From Microbacterium testaceum (GTDB taxonomy: Bacteria > Actinomycetota > Actinomycetes > Actinomycetales > Microbacteriaceae): a stretch of DNA of 64,000 bases. Where the stretch lies: positions 2,728,001 to 2,792,000 of the forward strand of contig NZ_CP121699.1 in NCBI RefSeq assembly GCF_029761935.1. The letters are read 5' to 3'. The position numbers were made by a program, and so were the translations under genes. Of the stretch, positions 1 through 9,983 are shown piece after piece (position 1 is the stretch's first letter; each line of letters starts with the position of its first letter). The notes below the pieces were generated by a model. It worked only from the letters and a program-made list of their open reading frames with translations, was not told the DNA's origin and searched no databases.

Positions 1-2535
1 TTCGGCCGCATCGACGTGCTCGACGGTGGCCGACGCGTGCGCTCGCAGCCCGGAGCCACCGTGCGTCAGGTCAACGCGCGACTCGCGCGGCACGGTCATC
101 GCCTCGGCCCCGATCCCGCGAGCGAGGCCGCGTGCACCATCGGTGGGGTCGTCGCGAACAACTCCAGCGGCATGGCCTGCGGAACGGCCGAGAACTCGTA
201 CCGCACCCTCGAATCGCTCGTGGTGGTGCTGGCATCCGGAACCGTCGTCGACACCGCGGACCCCGATGCCGATCGGTTACTCGCCCAGCGCGAACCCGCC
301 CTCGTCGACGAGCTGATGCGGCTGCGCTCCCGCGTGATCGGCGACCCCGCGAGCGTCGCTCTCATCGAGCGGCAATTCGCGATGAAGAACACCATGGGGT
401 ACGCCCTCAACGCCTTCGTCGACTTCGACACCCCCGCGGCCCTGCTGGCCCACCTGGTCGTCGGCTCGGAGGGGACGCTCGCCTTCGTCGCCGAGGCGAC
501 CTTCCGCACCGTGCCGATCCGGCCCGCGATCGCGACGACCCTCGCGGTGTTCCCGACGCTCGACGCCGCCACGCGGTCGCTTCCAGCGCTGGTGGCGACC
601 GGCGCGGCGACGCTCGAGCTGATGGATGCCACCTCGCTCCGCGTCGGACAGCGCCTGCAGGGGACTCCCACCGCGATCCATGGCTTCGAGGCGACGACCC
701 AGGCGGCTCTTCTCGTGGAGTATCACGCGGACGACCCCGAGGCCCTGCGCGCGCTCGCCGAGGCCGGCTCGCGCGTGCTGGGGGAGCAGGACCTGCGCGA
801 CCCCGCGCTGTTCTCGAGCGACGCCGCCGACCGCGCGGCCGCGTGGAAATTCCGCAAGGGCCTCTACGCCTCGGTGGCCGGCGCCCGACCGAGCGGCACC
901 ACGGCCCTGCTCGAGGACGTCGTCGTGCCCGTCGACCGCCTCGCCGACACCTGCGGGGGGCTCCAGGAGCTGTTCGCGCGCTACGGCTACGCCGACAGCG
1001 TGATCTTCGGTCACGCCAAGGACGGCAACATCCACTTCATGCTCACCGACCGGTTCGAGGGCGCGAAGGCCCTCGGCCGTTTCGAGGGCTTCACCGACGC
1101 GATGGTCGACCTCGTGCTCGACGCGGGCGGCAACCTCAAGGCCGAGCACGGCACGGGTCGCGCGATGGCGCCGTACGTGCGCCGCCAGTACGGCGACGAG
1201 CTGTACGACGTGATGGTGCGGCTCAAGCGCCTGCTCGACCCCAGCGGCATCCTGAATCCGGGTGTCATCATCGACGACGACCCGACCGCGCACATGCGGA
1301 ACCTCAAGACGCCCGTGTCGATCGAGCCCGAGGCCGACCGGTGCGTGGAATGCGGATACTGCGAGCCGGTGTGCCCGAGTCGCTCGCTCACGCTCACCCC
1401 GCGCCAGCGCATCGTCGTGCGGCGCGCCTCGACCGCCGCCCGCGAGCGCGGCGACGGGGCGCTCGTCGCGGAGCTCGAGAAGGACTACGACTACGACGCG
1501 GTGCAGACCTGCGCGGTCGACGGCATGTGCCAGACGGCGTGCCCTGTGCTCATCAACACGGGCTCGCTCATGAAGCGCTTCCGCCGTGAGGACGCGAACC
1601 CCGCGCTCGCCGCCGGCTGGGCGGCCGCGGCGACGGGATGGGGCGCGGTGACGCGCGCCGGATCCGCGGCCCTGTCGGTCGCATCCGTACTGCCCACACC
1701 GGCGGTGCGGGCGATGACGGATGCCGCGCGCGCGGTGCTCGGGACTGACACGGTGCCCCGCTACGCGGCCGAGCTGCCGGGCGGCGGAGCCTCGCGCAAG
1801 ACCCTGGGCCGGGTCGTCGGGGCCGCCGGCGTCGAGCCGAGCGCGGTGTTCCTGCCCGCGTGCGTGGGCAGCATGTTCGGACCGGCTTCTTCCGACGGCA
1901 TCGGCGCGACCGAAGCGTTCACGCGGCTGCTCGAGCGAGCGGGGGTCTCGGCGATCGTCCCCGAGGGCATCGATGCTCTCTGCTGCGGCACGCCCTGGTC
2001 ATCGAAGGGATACGCGAAGGGGCACGCGACGATGTCGGCTCGCGTTCGCGCGGCGGTGTCCGCGGCGTCGCGCGGGGGAGAGCTCCCCGTCGTCTGCGAT
2101 GCGTCCAGCTGCACCGAGGGCTTCGCGGCGACCCTGCGCGACGAGGGAGTGAAGGTGGTGGATGCCGTGGCCTTCGCGGCATCCGCTCTGCTTCCGCTCC
2201 TCGAGCCCACGCCGGTGGCCGAGCTGCTAGCCCTGCACCCCACGTGCTCGTCGACGCAGTTGGGCATCGACCCGGCGCTGCGGGCCGTGGGCGAGGCCGT
2301 CGCCGCGGAGGTGCGCGTGCCCGACGCCTGGGGGTGCTGCGCCTACGCGGGGGACCGGGGCATGCTGCACCCCGAACTCACCGAGGCCGCGACCGCTCCC
2401 GAAGCGGCCGAGGTCGCCGGGCTCGGCGCCGATGCCTTCGCGTCGTGCAACCGTACCTGTGAGTTGGGCATGACGAAGGCGACGGGCGAGACGTACGTGC
2501 ACGTGCTGGAGCTGCTGGAGCGCGCGACGCGGTAG
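1..2535 (+). CDS. FAD-binding and Fe-S oxidoreductase (GlcD-GlcF fusion, D-lactate/glycolate type), 5' partial
   Basis: The frame is open from base 1, so the true start lies upstream; about 845 residues are visible. The N-terminal part is an FAD-binding type 4 / FAD-oxidase C domain (IGGVVANNSSGMACG near residue 50, FGHAKDGNIHF near 340, KAEHGTGRAMAPYVR near 380). It continues without a break into a ferredoxin-like part with two cluster motifs, CVECGYCEPVCP and CAVDGMCQTACP, and two CCG-type motifs (LCCGTPWSSKG, WGCCAYAGDRGM). This is the layout of single-chain D-lactate or glycolate dehydrogenases that pass electrons to the membrane quinone pool. The exact 2-hydroxyacid cannot be told from sequence. 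It converges on katG across a strong terminator. Confidence 0.9.
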   Translation, partial: FGRIDVLDGGRRVRSQPGATVRQVNARLARHGHRLGPDPASEAACTIGGVVANNSSGMACGTAENSYRTLESLVVVLASGTVVDTADPDADRLLAQREPALVDELMRLRSRVIGDPASVALIERQFAMKNTMGYALNAFVDFDTPAALLAHLVVGSEGTLAFVAEATFRTVPIRPAIATTLAVFPTLDAATRSLPALVATGAATLELMDATSLRVGQRLQGTPTAIHGFEATTQAALLVEYHADDPEALRALAEAGSRVLGEQDLRDPALFSSDAADRAAAWKFRKGLYASVAGARPSGTTALLEDVVVPVDRLADTCGGLQELFARYGYADSVIFGHAKDGNIHFMLTDRFEGAKALGRFEGFTDAMVDLVLDAGGNLKAEHGTGRAMAPYVRRQYGDELYDVMVRLKRLLDPSGILNPGVIIDDDPTAHMRNLKTPVSIEPEADRCVECGYCEPVCPSRSLTLTPRQRIVVRRASTAARERGDGALVAELEKDYDYDAVQTCAVDGMCQTACPVLINTGSLMKRFRREDANPALAAGWAAAATGWGAVTRAGSAALSVASVLPTPAVRAMTDAARAVLGTDTVPRYAAELPGGGASRKTLGRVVGAAGVEPSAVFLPACVGSMFGPASSDGIGATEAFTRLLERAGVSAIVPEGIDALCCGTPWSSKGYAKGHATMSARVRAAVSAASRGGELPVVCDASSCTEGFAATLRDEGVKVVDAVAFAASALLPLLEPTPVAELLALHPTCSSTQLGIDPALRAVGEAVAAEVRVPDAWGCCAYAGDRGMLHPELTEAATAPEAAEVAGLGADAFASCNRTCELGMTKATGETYVHVLELLERATR

Positions 2536-2557
2536 CAGTGCAGCGGGTCCGAAAAAT

Positions 2558-2590
2558 GGTCACCCCCTCTCCGTGTGAGAGGGGGTGACC
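2558..2590. terminator. bidirectional intrinsic terminator
   Basis: A perfect 14-bp stem (GGTCACCCCCTCTC, 2558-2571, with its complement 2577-2590) encloses a 5-nt loop in the 77-bp gap between two convergent genes. On the minus strand it is followed by ATTTTTC, a classic U-tract, so it should end katG transcription efficiently; for the plus-strand gene the tail is weaker. Confidence 0.85.
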
Positions 2591-2612
2591 ACCTGAAGGG
2601 GTGTTGCGCCGG

Positions 2613-4925
2613 TCAGGCGGCCATCACGCCGTAGCGCTTGTGGCCCTTCACGTCGTAGCGGTCCAGCATCATGACCTTCGACCACACCTGGGCGAAGTCG
2701 CGGACGAACCTCTCCTGTCCGTCGGTGCCGGCGTAGGCATCGGCGATCGAGCGGAGCTGCGCGTTCGAGCCGAACACGAGGTCGTTCCTCGATGCCCGCC
2801 AGCGCGCCTCGCCGGTCGCCTGGACGCGGCCGGTGAAGGTCGACGCGGTGTCGTCGTCTTTCGTCCAGACCAGATCGGTGTCGGTCAGGTTGACGAAGAA
2901 GTCCGTCGTCAGGACGCCGACGCGTTCCGTGAAGACACCTGTATCGGATCCGTCCCAGTTCGCGCCGAGGACGCGCAGGCCCGCGGTGAGGACGGTCCAC
3001 TCGGGCGCGGTGAGCGTGAAGAGGTTCGCCTTGTCGAGGAACGCCGCCTCGGGGGCGACTCCGGGCGCGAACTGGTCGAATCGCTCCGACACGAAGTTGC
3101 GGAATCCATCCGCTACGGGCCGGAGCCACTCGAACATCTCGATGTCGGTGAGCTCCTGCGTCGTGTCGACGCGACCCGGGGTGAACGGGACGTCGACGTC
3201 GGAGCCCGCCGCCCGCGCCGCGCGCTCCACGGCGGCCGTGCCGGCGAGCACGATCAGGTCGGCAAGCGACACCTGCCGCCCGCCCGACGACGCGGCGAAC
3301 TCCGCTTGCACCGACCGCAACGCGTCGATCACCGGGATGGTGCGGCGGTTGATCGCCCAGTCCTTCTGGGGCGACAGGGCCAGGCGGCCACCGTTCGCGC
3401 CGCCGCGTTTGTCGCTGTCACGGTAGGTGGACGCCGCGGAGTAGGCCGTGTAGACGAGGTCGGACACAGACAAGCCCGTCGCGATGACGGCCTCTTTGAG
3501 GGTCGCCACCTCCGCCTCGTCGAGGGCGGTTCCCTCCGCATCGGGCAGGGGGTCCTGCCAGAGCAGGTCGTCGGCGATGGTGACCTCGGGCCCGAGGTAG
3601 CGGTGCTTCGGACCCATGTCACGATGCGTGAGCTTGTACCAGGCCTTCGAGAACGCCAGCGTGAAGAGGTCGAAGTCGGCCAGGAAGCGCTCGCACACGG
3701 CCCGGTACTCCGGGTCGACCTTCAGGGCGATGTCCGAGGTCATCATCATCAGCGGGTTCATCTGCCCGGGCACGTGCGCGTCGGGGGTTTTCGGCGCGTC
3801 CGGGTCGGTGGGAGTCCACTGCAGGGCGCCGGCCGGGCTCTTCGTCTGCTCCCAGTCGAACGCGAACAGGTTCTCGAGATAGGTGTTGTCCCACTGGATC
3901 GGGTTCGGGGTCCAGCTGCCCTCGATGCCGTTGGTCGAGGTGTTCTCGGCGTTGCCGCTGCCGACGGGGTTGTGCCATCCGAGCCCCATCGACTCGATCG
4001 GTGCCAACTCGGGCGAGGGGCCGATCTTCGACGCGGGTACCTGGCCGTGGCTCTTGCCGAAGGCGTGGCCGCCGGCGATCAGCGCGACGGTCTCCTCATC
4101 GTTCATCGCCATGCGGGTGAAGGTGATGCGGATGTCGCGCGCCGAGCCCATCGGGTCGCCGTTGGCGTACGGTCCCTCGGGGTTGACGTAGATCAGGGCC
4201 TGGTGCGATGCGGCCAGGGGGCTCTGCAGGTCGTAGTCCGCGTCGCCGTTCTCGCCGTGCCAGCGTTCGTCACGACTGACCATCTCGTCGGGGCTCTGGA
4301 CGTTGTGCGGGTTCCAGACCTCGGGGCCCCACCAGGTGCCGTCGTCGGGCTCCCACGCGTCGAGTCGTCCCCCGGCGAAGCCGTAGGTCGGCAGTCCCAT
4401 CAGCTCCAGCGAGCAGTTGCCGGTCAGCACCATCAGGTCGGCCCACGACAGCGCGTTGCCGTACTTGTGCTTGATCGGCTGCAGCAGGCGTCGGGACTTG
4501 TCGGTGTTGCCGTTGTCCCACCAGCTGCCGATCGGCGCGAATCGCTGCATCGCGGTTCCCGCTCCGCCGCGTCCGTCGGCGATGCGGTACGTGCCGGCGG
4601 CGTGCCACGCCATGCGGATCATCTGCGGGCCGTAGTTGCCGTAGTCCGCCGGCCACCAGTCGACCGAGGTGGTGAGCAGTTGCTTGATGTCGGCCTTGAG
4701 CGCGTCGAGATCGATCGTGGCGAACGCCGCCGCGTAGTCGAAGTCGGCACCGAGCGGGTCGGCGGCGACGCCGTTGCGATGCAGCAGCTCGACCTTCAAC
4801 CGCTGCGGGTACCACCCGTCGAGGCTCGGCGCCTGGCCGAAGGTGCCGCCGAGGTGGTCGCCGCCGGCCGGGAGATCACCGGCCATGTGGTAGCTGCAGG
4901 TATCGGTCTTGTCATCCGAGCTCAT
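2613..4925 (-). CDS. katG: catalase-peroxidase KatG
   Basis: A 770-residue bifunctional haem catalase-peroxidase that breaks down hydrogen peroxide. The distal haem triad is visible as R104, W107 and H108 in [11 protein letters not shown]. The covalent-adduct tyrosine lies in YVNPEGPY and the proximal haem histidine in [14 protein letters not shown]. Length is normal for the family and both the N-terminal and the degenerate C-terminal halves are present. The ATG at 4925 is chosen because [16 protein letters not shown] matches usual KatG starts; an upstream in-frame extension to 5012 looks spurious. No furA regulator gene is next to it, although one often is in actinobacteria. The 242-bp upstream gap is shared with the convergent end of the next gene and shows no clear operator. 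Confidence 0.97.
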   Translation of the reverse strand: MSSDDKTDTCSYHMAGDLPAGGDHLGGTFGQAPSLDGWYPQRLKVELLHRNGVAADPLGADFDYAAAFATIDLDALKADIKQLLTTSVDWWPADYGNYGPQMIRMAWHAAGTYRIADGRGGAGTAMQRFAPIGSWWDNGNTDKSRRLLQPIKHKYGNALSWADLMVLTGNCSLELMGLPTYGFAGGRLDAWEPDDGTWWGPEVWNPHNVQSPDEMVSRDERWHGENGDADYDLQSPLAASHQALIYVNPEGPYANGDPMGSARDIRITFTRMAMNDEETVALIAGGHAFGKSHGQVPASKIGPSPELAPIESMGLGWHNPVGSGNAENTSTNGIEGSWTPNPIQWDNTYLENLFAFDWEQTKSPAGALQWTPTDPDAPKTPDAHVPGQMNPLMMMTSDIALKVDPEYRAVCERFLADFDLFTLAFSKAWYKLTHRDMGPKHRYLGPEVTIADDLLWQDPLPDAEGTALDEAEVATLKEAVIATGLSVSDLVYTAYSAASTYRDSDKRGGANGGRLALSPQKDWAINRRTIPVIDALRSVQAEFAASSGGRQVSLADLIVLAGTAAVERAARAAGSDVDVPFTPGRVDTTQELTDIEMFEWLRPVADGFRNFVSERFDQFAPGVAPEAAFLDKANLFTLTAPEWTVLTAGLRVLGANWDGSDTGVFTERVGVLTTDFFVNLTDTDLVWTKDDDTASTFTGRVQATGEARWRASRNDLVFGSNAQLRSIADAYAGTDGQERFVRDFAQVWSKVMMLDRYDVKGHKRYGVMAA

Positions 4926-5167
4926 GGGTGCTCTTTTCGTTCTCGAGGGGGGAGCACCTTCGTCGAGTTCGGGTGCGACACGAGGCGGCGGCCGCTCACT
5001 CTGTCCGATCAAGAGCCTGAAGATGCGCGATTGAGCCCAGGGTAGGCAGCGACCGGTTGGCGCGCTACGGGCGAGAGCGAACGCCCAGCCGATGCGTCGA
5101 TGGTCCTAAACTGTGCGGCTGACGTCCCTTCACAACCGGATCGGGCCTCGTCGTGGCGGTCGCGTGA

Positions 5168-6385
5168 TCAGGCCGGGAACAGCCGGAGCGTCCCGGATGC
5201 CGTGACCTCGAGCCGCACGGCATCCAGCCCGTCGACGACGAGGTCGGCGGTCAACTCCTCTTCGGCGGTCGTGCCGGTGAGGGCGATCACGGCGCAGCCG
5301 GCGGCGCGGGCGGCGGCGATGCCGGCGGGGGCGTCTTCGACGACGAGGCAGCGTGACGGATCGACGCCGAGACGTTCGGCCGCCAGCAGGAACGGCTCGG
5401 GGTCCGGCTTTCCGTTGACCACGTCGTCCACGGTGACGAACACCGCGGGTCGCTCGTAGCCGGCGGCCGCCAGACGCGCGGTCGCGATCGGAACGGACCC
5501 CGACGTGACGATGGCCCGATGCTCCGCCGGGACGGATGCGAAGAAGTCCGCGGCTCCGCGGATGGGGGACAGGCCCACGGCATCCGCCACCTCGAGAGCG
5601 GTGACGTGCGCGATGGCCTCGGCCCCGCGCTCGGCGGGCAGGAGCAGGCTGACGAGGGTGCGCGCGGGTTGCCCATGGTTGGCGTGCAGGGCCTCCATCG
5701 ACACGTCGAAGTGCTCCGCGAAGCGCCGCCACGACCGGACGACGGATGCCGTGGAGTCCACGAGTGTCCCGTCGAGGTCGAAGAGCACCGCGTCGAACTC
5801 GCGTCGGAAGATCTCGGCGTCTGCGTCGACCGCCCGGCGAATCCCCAGCGCGGGGAGCACTCGGGCGAGTTGTTGTGCGGTCGAGAGTTCGGCGTCGACG
5901 GCGATCACCGGGATCGCCGGCGCCACGGGAGCGACGTCGGGGCGGTGCGCGTCGCGGGATGCTCCCCTCGCCGCGCGGCGGGACGCCAGGACGGCGGGGT
6001 CTCCGTCGACGTGCACGACGTGCGGCTCGGCGGGGGCGAGCGCGGCGACCAGCGCCTGCCACTCCTCGCCGCCGGAGAGCTCGGAGGTGAAGGGGGCGAC
6101 GATCACCACCCGGCCCGCTGTCGCAAGGGCATCTGCGGCGGTCGCGAGCAGGGCCGCGTAACGCCCGGCACGGATCGCCGGGGCGTGGGGGGAGGTGAGC
6201 CAGTGGCCGCCGCCGAAAGCGTCCGCGGGCAGGGCGTCGAGCAGGGGAGTGGTGACGCTGTCGAGGTCGACGAGGGGTGCTCGAAGGGTCTCGGCGATCG
6301 CGCGGCCGAGCGTGCTCTTGCCGCTCCCGGCCGTCCCGGCGACGACGACGGCGAGCGGATCGGGTATTTGACACGACGACGGCAT
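5168..6385 (-). CDS. P-loop sugar kinase-like domain fused to HAD phosphatase
   Basis: A 405-residue, two-domain cytosolic protein. Residues 10-185 form a small P-loop kinase resembling gluconate or shikimate kinases, with Walker A GTAGSGKST at 17-25. Residues 197-405 form a beta-phosphoglucomutase/sugar-phosphatase type HAD domain, with DLDGTLVDS (nucleophile D203), the motif II serine in VTSGS, and NGKPDPEPFLLAAERLG followed by VVEDAPAG. Kinase and phosphatase fused in one chain suggests a sugar or polyol phosphate substrate, but the substrate is unknown. The start at 6385 is preceded by TATGGT and 6 nt, which fits a leaderless message. It is divergent from the FGGY kinase gene and shares an operator-bearing promoter region with it. 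Confidence 0.8.
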   Translation of the reverse strand: MPSSCQIPDPLAVVVAGTAGSGKSTLGRAIAETLRAPLVDLDSVTTPLLDALPADAFGGGHWLTSPHAPAIRAGRYAALLATAADALATAGRVVIVAPFTSELSGGEEWQALVAALAPAEPHVVHVDGDPAVLASRRAARGASRDAHRPDVAPVAPAIPVIAVDAELSTAQQLARVLPALGIRRAVDADAEIFRREFDAVLFDLDGTLVDSTASVVRSWRRFAEHFDVSMEALHANHGQPARTLVSLLLPAERGAEAIAHVTALEVADAVGLSPIRGAADFFASVPAEHRAIVTSGSVPIATARLAAAGYERPAVFVTVDDVVNGKPDPEPFLLAAERLGVDPSRCLVVEDAPAGIAAARAAGCAVIALTGTTAEEELTADLVVDGLDAVRLEVTASGTLRLFPA

Positions 6386-6391
6386 ACCCCC

Positions 6392-6421
6392 ACCATAGAC
6401 GTAGCAAGTCACCGGTGTCAT
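6392..6421 (-). promoter_or_regulatory. promoter of the kinase-HAD gene
   Basis: Read on the minus strand, ATGACA (5 of 6 to TTGACA) is followed by an 18-nt spacer and TATGGT, then 6 nt and the ATG at 6385. The -35 element is embedded in the operator at 6407-6420, so a bound regulator would block polymerase. Confidence 0.5.
6407..6420. promoter_or_regulatory. operator-like site, TGACACCGGTGTCA family
   Basis: AGTCACCGGTGTCA matches 11 of 14 positions of the perfect palindrome seen at 18722-18735, including one complete half-site. It lies over the -35 of the minus-strand gene and within the likely leader of the plus-strand kinase gene. Confidence 0.5.
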
Positions 6422-6468
6422 GCTTGTAATTCCGGGACTCGACGAAGTTCCGGAAAGGACGGCCGCCC

Positions 6469-7839
6469 ATGCGAGACACCGGTGACATGGTTTCGGGGCC
6501 CGCGCGACTGCACGGCGGGCTCGACCTCGGCAGCACCGCGATCAAGATGCTCGTCATCGACGACGACGGCGCCGAGATCGCCGGTGCGCAGGTGTCGACG
6601 CCCTGGCGCGTCGGCGAGGGCGGAACGACCGACATCGACGCCGACGATCTGCTGCGCGCCATCCGCTCGCTCATCGAACTCATCGACGAGCAACTGATGC
6701 CGATCACCGCCGGTTCGCTGACCTCGCTCGCCGTGGCCGGCATGGGAGAGACCGGAATCCTCGTCGATGCTGAGGGGGCCGCTGCCGCGCCCGGCTTCGC
6801 GTGGTTCGACCCGCGCGGGCTCGAGCAGATCGCCGCCTTCCCGAGCGTGGTGCGCGAGGAGTTCGCCGGCCGCACGGGTCTCCCGCTCGGCGCGCAGGTG
6901 AGCGTCGCGAAGCTCGCGTGGTTGCGCGACCAGGGCACCTCGCTCGCGGGCCTGCGCTGGCTCGACCTGCCCGAGTTCGTGGTCGCCTCGCTCGGTGGCG
7001 ACATCGCCCTCGAGCTCTCGCTCGCGTCGCGCACCGGCCTCATCGACCAGGACTCCGGTGCCGCCTGGCCCGCGATGCTCGACGCTCTCGGCGTCGACGC
7101 CGACCTGCTCCCGCCGCTGCGCGGAGGGGGACTGCCCTGGGGGGAGGCATCCGGAGCCTTCGGCTCGCGCGTGGCGGGCGCGGCACTCACCGTCGCCGGT
7201 CACGACCACCTCGTCGCCGCTCAAGCGAACGGGACCCTGGACGCGGACGGATACCACGTGTCGCTCGGCACCGCCGAGGTGCTGCTGCGCGTGCTCGATG
7301 AGCCGCTCGGCTTCGCGGCTCGACAGCGGTTGGCTGACGCGCTCATCAACGAGGTGCGCCACGTCGTGCCCGGCAAGCACGTGCTGGTCGCCGGGGTGAA
7401 GACCGGGCTGCTGCTGCGTCGCGCTCTTCACGCCGCCGGCATCAGCGACCGCGCCGGGCGGGACGCCCTCGACGAAGCGGTCATGGCCCTCCCCGTCGAG
7501 GGCGAGCTGCCCGCAGGGGCCATCGAGGTCACCGGCGCGCGCAACGACGACGGCGTGCTGCGCCTCACCCTGCACACCGAGGCGTCGCCCGCCGAGATCT
7601 TCGGCGCCGTGCTGCGGCACAGCAACGACGAGGTCGCCGCCCTCATCGCGGCGATGGACCGCGAGGTCGCCCCGGCCACCCGCTCCACCCTCACCGGCGG
7701 TTGGGCGGGCATGGCGAGCGTCCGCCGCGCCCGCGCCGAAGTGCTCCCCGATCCGTCCCTGTCCACCCGCGAGCAGGACGTCGCGTGGGGAGCCGCCGAC
7801 ATGGCGCGGCGCCTCGTCTCGGCATCCGTCCCCTCCTGA
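6469..7839 (+). CDS. FGGY-family carbohydrate kinase
   Basis: A 456-residue ATP-dependent sugar kinase of the FGGY fold. The N-terminal phosphate-binding motif GLDLGSTAIKMLVIDDDG is near residue 15, a metal-binding GHDHLVAA segment near 245, SLGTAEVL near 265 and a C-terminal ATP-site glycine turn TGGWAGMASV near 410. The substrate is not assignable; the family includes xylulokinases and polyol kinases. An AAGGAC ribosome site precedes the ATG at 6469. A second ATG at 6487 lacks one. An operator-like repeat (6474-6487) overlaps the first codons. It heads a likely operon with an aldolase and a LacI regulator, so its product is probably cleaved by that aldolase. Confidence 0.85.
   Translation: MRDTGDMVSGPARLHGGLDLGSTAIKMLVIDDDGAEIAGAQVSTPWRVGEGGTTDIDADDLLRAIRSLIELIDEQLMPITAGSLTSLAVAGMGETGILVDAEGAAAAPGFAWFDPRGLEQIAAFPSVVREEFAGRTGLPLGAQVSVAKLAWLRDQGTSLAGLRWLDLPEFVVASLGGDIALELSLASRTGLIDQDSGAAWPAMLDALGVDADLLPPLRGGGLPWGEASGAFGSRVAGAALTVAGHDHLVAAQANGTLDADGYHVSLGTAEVLLRVLDEPLGFAARQRLADALINEVRHVVPGKHVLVAGVKTGLLLRRALHAAGISDRAGRDALDEAVMALPVEGELPAGAIEVTGARNDDGVLRLTLHTEASPAEIFGAVLRHSNDEVAALIAAMDREVAPATRSTLTGGWAGMASVRRARAEVLPDPSLSTREQDVAWGAADMARRLVSASVPS
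6474..6487. promoter_or_regulatory. second operator-like site in the kinase start region
   Basis: AGACACCGGTGACA matches 12 of 14 positions of TGACACCGGTGTCA. It is placed within the first codons of the kinase gene, 67 bp from the 6407 site, a distance that could allow looping between two bound dimers. Confidence 0.4.
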
Positions 7840-7915
7840 AGATCCTCGCGCCGACCCGCGCGCGAACAGACCACCCGCGCCGACCGGCGCGAACAGACCC
7901 CAGAGAAGAGAGATC

Positions 7916-8803
7916 ATGAACGCACTCACCACGATCGAGCGCCGCGCGCTTCAGTCGATCAGCACCCCTGACGGCCACATGCTCATCGTCGCCGCCGACC
8001 AGCGCAACGGCATGAAGGCCGCTATCAAGGACGCGCCCAACGGCTCCGATGCGATCTCGCGCGACGAGCTCGCCGAGGTGAAGGCCGACCTCGTGCGCCA
8101 CCTCGCCAACCACGCGCCGGCGATCCTGCTCGACCCCGAGGTCGCGCTGCCGCAGATCGTCGACGACGGTGTGCTCGCTCGTGACACCGCCCTCGTCGTC
8201 GGTCTCGACGCCTCGGGCGCCGAGACCGTCGACGGCCTGAAGTACACGCGCTTCGTCCCCGGAGCCACGCCGCACTCCATCCGCGAGCAGGGCGCGGACG
8301 TCGCCAAGATGCTCTGGTACACCCGCCCCGACAAACAGGACGCCGACTCCCGCGTCGCGCACGAGATCCGCGACCTTGTGCAGGCGTGCGAGGACGAGGG
8401 CCTGCTCCTCATCGTCGAGCTGCTGACCTACCAGCTCGAAGACGAGAGCGACGAAGAGTACACGGCGACCTTCGCCGACCTCGTCGTCGACGGAGCCGCC
8501 CTCGCCGTCGCCTGCGGTGCCAAGATCCTGAAGCTGCAGTACCCCGGCTCCGCCGAGGCGAGCGCCCGCGTGACCGAGGCCGCCCAGGGCGTGCCGTGGG
8601 CGGTGCTCTCGGCCGGCGTCGACCACGAGACGTTCATCGAGCAGGTGCGCACGGCCGTCGCCAACGGTGCCTCGGGCGCCATGGCCGGCCGGTCGCTGTG
8701 GAAGGACAGCCTCTCGATCGACGCCGACCGCCGCGAGGAGCTGCTCTCGGGCCGCGCCCTGCCGCGCCTGCGCGAGCTCGCCGACGCCGTCGACGGTCAC
8801 TGA
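7916..8803 (+). CDS. class I aldolase, LacD / tagatose-bisphosphate type
   Basis: A 295-residue TIM-barrel aldolase of the DeoC/LacD superfamily, close in layout to LacD and to the sulfofructose-phosphate aldolase YihT. The predicted Schiff-base lysine is K206 in KILKLQYPG; other family segments are LIVAADQRNGMK near residue 25 and GLKYTRFVPG near 108. It should split a ketose phosphate into dihydroxyacetone phosphate plus an aldehyde. The ATG follows a GAAGAGAG ribosome site. It stands 76 bp after the FGGY kinase and before a LacI regulator, which suggests sugar phosphorylation followed by cleavage. The true substrate is unknown. Confidence 0.8.
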   Translation: MNALTTIERRALQSISTPDGHMLIVAADQRNGMKAAIKDAPNGSDAISRDELAEVKADLVRHLANHAPAILLDPEVALPQIVDDGVLARDTALVVGLDASGAETVDGLKYTRFVPGATPHSIREQGADVAKMLWYTRPDKQDADSRVAHEIRDLVQACEDEGLLLIVELLTYQLEDESDEEYTATFADLVVDGAALAVACGAKILKLQYPGSAEASARVTEAAQGVPWAVLSAGVDHETFIEQVRTAVANGASGAMAGRSLWKDSLSIDADRREELLSGRALPRLRELADAVDGH

Positions 8804-8956
8804 GATGACCACGCCCGCCCGGGTCGGGGCGCGCTCACCGCGGGTGCACGCGGGGGAGCGTCGCTGCGGCCCCGGGCGGGCGGGTCCGACCCGTCGCCAG
8901 ATAGGGTGGGCTGTCGGAGCAGCCCCCCGCCCGATCCGCTGCCTCGGAGGTGTCTC

Positions 8957-9937
8957 GTGACCACCATGCGCGATGTCGCCCTGCGAGCCGGGGTGAGCAC
9001 CAAGACCGTGTCGCGCGTCTTCAACGACGACCCGCACGTGCTGCCCGACACCCGCGCCCTCGTCGAGGCCGCGATGCGCGAACTCAACTACGTCCCCAAC
9101 GCCCTGGCGACGACCTTCCGCGCCGGTCGCGCCTCGGTCATCGGGGTCGCTGTTCCCGACGTCGTCGACCCGTTCTTCGCCGCGATCGCGCGGTCGGTCG
9201 AAGACGCCGCCCGACGGCGCGGGCTCTCCACCCTCGTCACCAGCCTCGGCGAGGATCCTGCCGACGAACGTCCCGCTCTGGAGTCTCTCCTGGGGCGTCA
9301 ACTCACCGGCCTGGTGATCGCCCCCGTCGGGACCGACCACTCGTGGCTCGAGCGCTGGCGCGGCCACACCCCGATCGTCTTCGTCGACCGCGCCCCGGTG
9401 GGTCTGCTCACCGACACGTTCACCGAGAACGACGAAGCGGGCGCCCATCTCGCGACCGCCCATCTGCTCTCGCACGGCCACCGTCGCATCGCCTACGTGG
9501 GCGACATGGTGCACCTGTCGACCGAGACGAAGCGCGTCGAGGGCTGGCGACGAGCGCTCCGCGAAGCCGGGGTCGACGTCGACGAACAGCTGATCGCCTC
9601 GCAGGTGTCGGATCGCGAGTCCGCGGCATCCGCCCTCGAACGCCTGCGCGCGCTCGCCGACCCGCCCACCGCCGTCTTCTCGGCCAACGCACGCTCGTCG
9701 ATGGCTCTCGCCCACGTGCTGCGCGGGCAGTCGCTACCGTTCGTCGGATTCGGCGACTTCCCGATGGCCGACACCCTGACCCCCTCGGTCACGGTCGTCG
9801 ACCAGGATCCGCGCCGCATCGGAGCGCTCGCGGCTGAACGCGTCTTCGCGCGCCTGCAGCCCGACGCCGGTCTCGGCCTCGACGAGCTGACGGTCATCGA
9901 CGTGTCGCTCGTCGAGCGGGAGTCCTGCGGCCTCTGA
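8957..9937 (+). CDS. LacI-family transcriptional regulator
   Basis: A 326-residue repressor with the LacI helix-turn-helix and hinge (MRDVALRAGVSTKTVSRVFN) followed by a periplasmic-binding-protein-like sugar sensor. I chose the GTG at 8957 because CGGAGG lies 6 nt upstream; ATG 8966 is the alternative. It ends the kinase-aldolase cluster. It is the only LacI protein within the two blocks that carry TGACACCGGTGTCA sites, so it is the best candidate to bind them. That link is inference. Confidence 0.9.
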   Translation: MTTMRDVALRAGVSTKTVSRVFNDDPHVLPDTRALVEAAMRELNYVPNALATTFRAGRASVIGVAVPDVVDPFFAAIARSVEDAARRRGLSTLVTSLGEDPADERPALESLLGRQLTGLVIAPVGTDHSWLERWRGHTPIVFVDRAPVGLLTDTFTENDEAGAHLATAHLLSHGHRRIAYVGDMVHLSTETKRVEGWRRALREAGVDVDEQLIASQVSDRESAASALERLRALADPPTAVFSANARSSMALAHVLRGQSLPFVGFGDFPMADTLTPSVTVVDQDPRRIGALAAERVFARLQPDAGLGLDELTVIDVSLVERESCGL

Positions 9938-9983
9938 TCGGCGCTTCGGGGTCCGGGAGGCCCGCGTGATCGATCCGCCGAAG

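Noticed and set aside
2601..5045. An 814-codon open frame on the plus strand opposite katG
   Set aside because: It is the complement of a well-supported KatG with all catalytic residues. Its protein is a low-complexity Arg/Val/Gly-rich sequence, typical of antisense frames in 70 percent GC DNA.
4926..5167. A Fur/FurA-type box upstream of katG
   Set aside because: I looked for an AT-rich inverted repeat of the expected kind in the gap and found none that I could defend.
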